DNA of 7,997 nucleotides from an uncultured Anaerovibrio sp. (GTDB taxonomy: Bacteria; Bacillota; Negativicutes; Selenomonadales; Selenomonadaceae), in NCBI GenBank assembly GCA_934196075.1, contig CAKPVW010000068.1, positions 1 to 7,997 of the forward strand, in the 5' to 3' direction. The position numbers and the translations under genes are program-made. This document shows, piece after piece, positions 7,087 to 7,997 of this stretch. The notes below the pieces were generated by a model. It was not told where the DNA came from and made no database searches. It saw only the letters and a program-made list of their open reading frames with translations. Position 1 is the stretch's first letter; every line of letters starts with the position of its first letter.

Positions 7087-7095
7087 GTCAATTAA

Positions 7096-7124
7096 AGTAT
7101 ATCACAAATAATGTTTTTTAGCAA
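7096..7124 (-). promoter_or_regulatory. Promoter of the antisense RNA
   Basis: On the minus strand TTGCTA (7119-7124), a 17-base spacer and TATACT (7096-7101), the -10 being preceded by TGA. It points left, directly towards the membrane peptide gene, and the first transcribed bases would be the repeat block that matches the peptide's start region. Confidence 0.65.
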
Positions 7125-7194
7125 TATTTACCTAATATCTAAATAGCTTCTGTAAAATGAAAAAGTAAACGCTACCTCTTTTTGTCCCATAAAC

Positions 7195-7223
7195 TTGCCA
7201 TTAACAGATATGCAAAATATAAT
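7195..7223 (+). promoter_or_regulatory. Promoter of second convergent pair, plus strand
   Basis: TTGCCA (7195-7200), a 17-base spacer and a perfect TATAAT (7218-7223). The transcript would start near 7230 and run into the hairpin at 7341-7379. It faces another well-formed promoter on the minus strand at 7476-7504. Confidence 0.6.
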
Positions 7224-7229
7224 AAAAAT

Positions 7230-7380
7230 AAGAGGAATACCGATAGACGGTTGCCCCGACGAACAGAAAAAGCTAAGTATGAAAAACCGCCATCTAGCTC
7301 GTCCAAAAGCATTGGCAGTTTTTCTATGCCTTAATAGCAACAGAAAGCCCCCACGAGTACCAATCGTGGGGGCTTTCTGA
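7230..7380 (+). ncRNA. Predicted RNA of unknown role, plus strand of second pair
   Basis: About 150 bases from the promoter at 7195-7223 to the 16-bp hairpin. An open frame from ATG 7279 (MKNRHLARPKALAVFLCL and on) reads straight through the terminator stem and has no ribosome site, so I treat the RNA as non-coding or as a decayed peptide gene. Inside it, AAAAACCGCCA at 7282-7292 pairs with TGGCAGTTTTT at 7313-7323 apart from one mismatch. ATAGCAACA at 7334-7342 recurs at 7445-7453, so the RNA could pair with the opposing transcript there. GGTTGCC near its 5' end also recalls the leader of the membrane peptide mRNA. Confidence 0.4.
7341..7379. terminator. Bidirectional hairpin terminator of the second pair
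   Basis: A perfect 16-bp stem, 7341-7356 against 7364-7379, with loop GTACCAA. The central 33 bases are the reverse complement of 7004-7036 with a single difference (C/T in the loop), so it is an inverted copy of the terminator of the membrane peptide locus. The minus-strand loop reads UUGGUAC and carries the YUNR pattern, whereas in the first locus the plus-strand loop does. Confidence 0.8.
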
Positions 7381-7391
7381 TACAAAACTAC

Positions 7392-7418
7392 GAGCCGATC
7401 ATTTGCAATGGTCGGCTC
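7392..7418. repeat. 27-base near-perfect palindrome
   Basis: GAGCCGA at 7392-7398 pairs with TCGGCTC at 7412-7418. After one mismatch, CATT at 7400-7403 pairs with AATG at 7407-7410, leaving a 3-base loop. On the minus strand it is followed by GTAGTTTTG, so it could be an earlier or alternative end of the minus-strand RNA. It could also be a protein-binding operator. Confidence 0.6.
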
Positions 7419-7475
7419 CTTCATCAATCACGAGAGAGCTGGCGATAGCAACACCAACTACCTCTTTGTGTTTTC

Positions 7476-7504
7476 ATTATACATCATGAAAATTAATATT
7501 GCAA
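7476..7504 (-). promoter_or_regulatory. Promoter of second convergent pair, minus strand
   Basis: On the minus strand TTGCAA (7499-7504), a 17-base spacer and a perfect TATAAT (7476-7481). It lies immediately downstream of the stop codon of the 36-residue membrane peptide and points to the hairpin at 7341-7379. Confidence 0.6.
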
Positions 7505-7518
7505 TACCGAAAACGCAG

Positions 7519-7629
7519 TTATCCTCTGATAAGCCTATAGATAAATACGCATATACGAACGATTAAAAAAGCTAAAAATCCAAGTGCGATACACATACCT
7601 ATGAAAGCACCAAGTAAAGCAAAAAACAT
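7519..7629 (-). CDS. 36-residue single-span membrane peptide, unrecognised
   Basis: Too short for usual gene finders, but well formed: ATG preceded by GAGGGGG with 7 bases between (the same type of site as udp), then MFFALLGAFIGMCIALGFLA, a continuing hydrophobic stretch and a basic end (IYRLIRG) before TAA. It has one or at most two membrane segments, with positive charge at the C-terminus suggesting an N-out orientation, though that is inference. I do not recognise the family. Size, composition and its place beside convergent RNA promoters make a type I toxin or small regulatory membrane peptide possible. A holin-like or unannotated housekeeping peptide is the alternative. Confidence 0.55.
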   Translation of the reverse strand: MFFALLGAFIGMCIALGFLAFLIVRICVFIYRLIRG

Positions 7630-7697
7630 ACTCTCTCCCCCTCTATGCGCATTTAATCGACAGAGCAAAAGCCCTTATGACCGCAGGCTGTATCTCG

Positions 7698-7727
7698 ATT
7701 ATGCTTGGAGACTTTTGCACATAACAA
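7698..7727 (-). promoter_or_regulatory. Weak candidate promoter of the 36-residue peptide
   Basis: On the minus strand TTGTTA (7722-7727), an 18-base spacer and CATAAT (7698-7703), giving a leader of about 60 bases. The -35 overlaps the tail of the rRNA terminator, so read-through from the rRNA operon is an alternative source of transcript. GCAAAAG at 7665-7671 and its complement at 7712-7718 flank the -10. Confidence 0.3.
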
Positions 7728-7752
7728 AAGAGACTACCTCTCGATAGTCTCT
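7723..7752 (-). terminator. Terminator of the rRNA operon
   Basis: AGAGACTA at 7729-7736 and its exact complement at 7745-7752 form an 8-bp stem with an 8-base loop. Read on the minus strand it is followed by TTTTGTTAT. It stands a few bases after the 5S rRNA end. Confidence 0.75.
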
Positions 7753-7756
7753 AGCT

Positions 7757-7873
7757 AACCGGCAACTTCTTATCCTCCCAGGCCGTCTCCAGCCAAGTAC
7801 TTTCAGCGTTTATGTGCTTAACTACTGTGTTCGGAATGGGAACAGGTGGATCCACATAGCCAACATCACCGGA
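7757..7873 (-). rRNA. rrf: 5S ribosomal RNA
   Basis: Minus-strand sequence with the conserved 5S core CCTGTTCCCATTCCGAACAC followed by AGTAGTTAAGC, and a 3' part GCTGGAGACGGCCTGGGAG. The ends CCGGTGA and TTGCCGG pair as the terminal helix, which sets both boundaries to within a few bases. The length of about 117 is normal. It lies some 60 bases after the 23S gene with no tRNA between. Confidence 0.95.
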
Positions 7874-7936
7874 TTATGCAATTGTACTGATGTACAATCA
7901 AAACTTCACAGAAACAACCTAGACATTAGGACTTGT

Positions 7937-7997
7937 AATTAAGCCCTCGACTTATTAGTACTGGTCCGCTTCGAATGTTGCCACTCTTCCACTTCCA
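7937..7997 (-). rRNA. rrl: 23S ribosomal RNA, 3' end only
   Basis: The last ~60 bases read, on the minus strand, GACCAGTACTAATAAGTCGA followed by GGGCTTAATTA, the conserved 3' end of bacterial 23S rRNA. The gene continues past the window edge. The exact 3' boundary is uncertain by several bases. Confidence 0.93.

Larger units (their letters stand above)
7001..7089 (-). ncRNA. Predicted antisense antitoxin RNA
   Basis: A transcript from the minus-strand promoter at 7096-7124 would start near 7089 and end in the shared hairpin, giving about 90 bases with no credible reading frame. Its 5' end is complementary to the start region of the membrane peptide mRNA through the two repeat blocks (7059-7065 and 7075-7086). 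A third block (7049-7058, GGCAACAACC on the plus strand) matches the peptide mRNA's 3' leader-out at 6959-6969 except for one base. Its 3' end is the exact complement of the mRNA terminator. The arrangement matches RNA II of the pAD1 par locus. Confidence 0.65.
7341..7469 (-). ncRNA. Predicted RNA of unknown role, minus strand of second pair
   Basis: A transcript from the promoter at 7476-7504 starting near 7469 and ending at the hairpin would be about 130 bases. It starts with AAAGAGGTAG, which looks like a ribosome site, but the frames behind it are only 8-17 codons long. A 99-residue frame from ATG 7427 runs through the terminator and is not believable. By the loop pattern it corresponds to the toxin-mRNA side of the first locus. 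The gene whose mRNA might end here is the small membrane peptide at 7519-7629, just upstream. Confidence 0.4.

Noticed and set aside
7003..7379. Repeated GCCCCCACGA units as a CRISPR array
   Set aside because: Only two hairpins in inverted orientation over 340 bases, with no regular spacing and no cas genes.
7195..7380. 61-residue plus-strand reading frame
   Set aside because: Its ATG overlaps the -35 of a promoter and its end is the translated terminator stem. No ribosome site is present at either possible ATG.
7128..7427. 99-residue minus-strand reading frame
   Set aside because: It crosses the terminator hairpin and the opposing promoter. The residues KAPTIGTRGGF are simply the translated stem-loop.
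7665..7718. Riboswitch-like structure before the 36-residue peptide gene
   Set aside because: Only a 7-bp closing helix with weak inner stems. It matches no riboswitch core I know, and the candidate transcription start lies inside it.
7874..7936. tRNA between 23S and 5S
   Set aside because: The spacer is about 60 bases, too short for a tRNA with flanks, and has no T-loop GTTCGA-type sequence.

Overview
The window reads as the chromosome of a low-to-moderate GC, Gram-positive-like or Negativicutes-type anaerobe. The rRNA ends, the NupC/DeoB/Udp sequences and the tiny 'YICKWLD' membrane peptide all feel Firmicutes-like. A Selenomonas, Anaerovibrio or Megamonas type of host is my guess, not a demonstration. 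Nearly all protein genes lie on the minus strand, so the coordinates run from the end of the main operon back to its regulator.

Positions 1-514 hold no supportable complete gene. There is a ~65-base minus-strand remnant resembling the C-terminus of an Rpn/PD-(D/E)XK transposase-like nuclease, an imperfect palindrome of almost 200 bp that looks like a MITE, and the operon terminator. Positions 515-4839 are a tight five-gene nucleoside salvage operon, transcribed udp > nupC > deoB > deoC > cdd. NupC imports nucleosides and Cdd turns cytidine into uridine. Udp splits off uracil, DeoB converts (deoxy)ribose-1-phosphate to the 5-phosphate, and DeoC cleaves deoxyribose-5-phosphate to acetaldehyde and glyceraldehyde-3-phosphate. 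Upstream is a Crp/Fnr-type regulator whose last ~40 residues are thrown out of frame by an apparent 2-bp insertion. Before that is a secreted family 18 glycosidase-like protein.

Positions 6780-7630 are the most interesting part, lying between the glycosidase and the end of an rRNA operon. A 28-codon hydrophobic peptide with a near-perfect Shine-Dalgarno sequence sits under its own promoter. It faces a convergent minus-strand promoter, and the two transcripts share a bidirectional hairpin terminator. The 5' end of the predicted minus RNA carries a diverged copy of the peptide's translation start region. It would therefore pair with the peptide mRNA at the start codon and at the terminator. This is the architecture of the plasmid pAD1 par (Fst/RNA I-RNA II) type I toxin-antitoxin locus, with an apparently unrelated peptide. 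A second pair of convergent promoters follows, around an inverted copy of the same terminator (32 of 33 bases). A second tiny membrane peptide lies beyond it on the minus strand.

The right end holds a minus-strand rRNA operon tail: the 3' end of 23S, 5S and its terminator, with no tRNA between.
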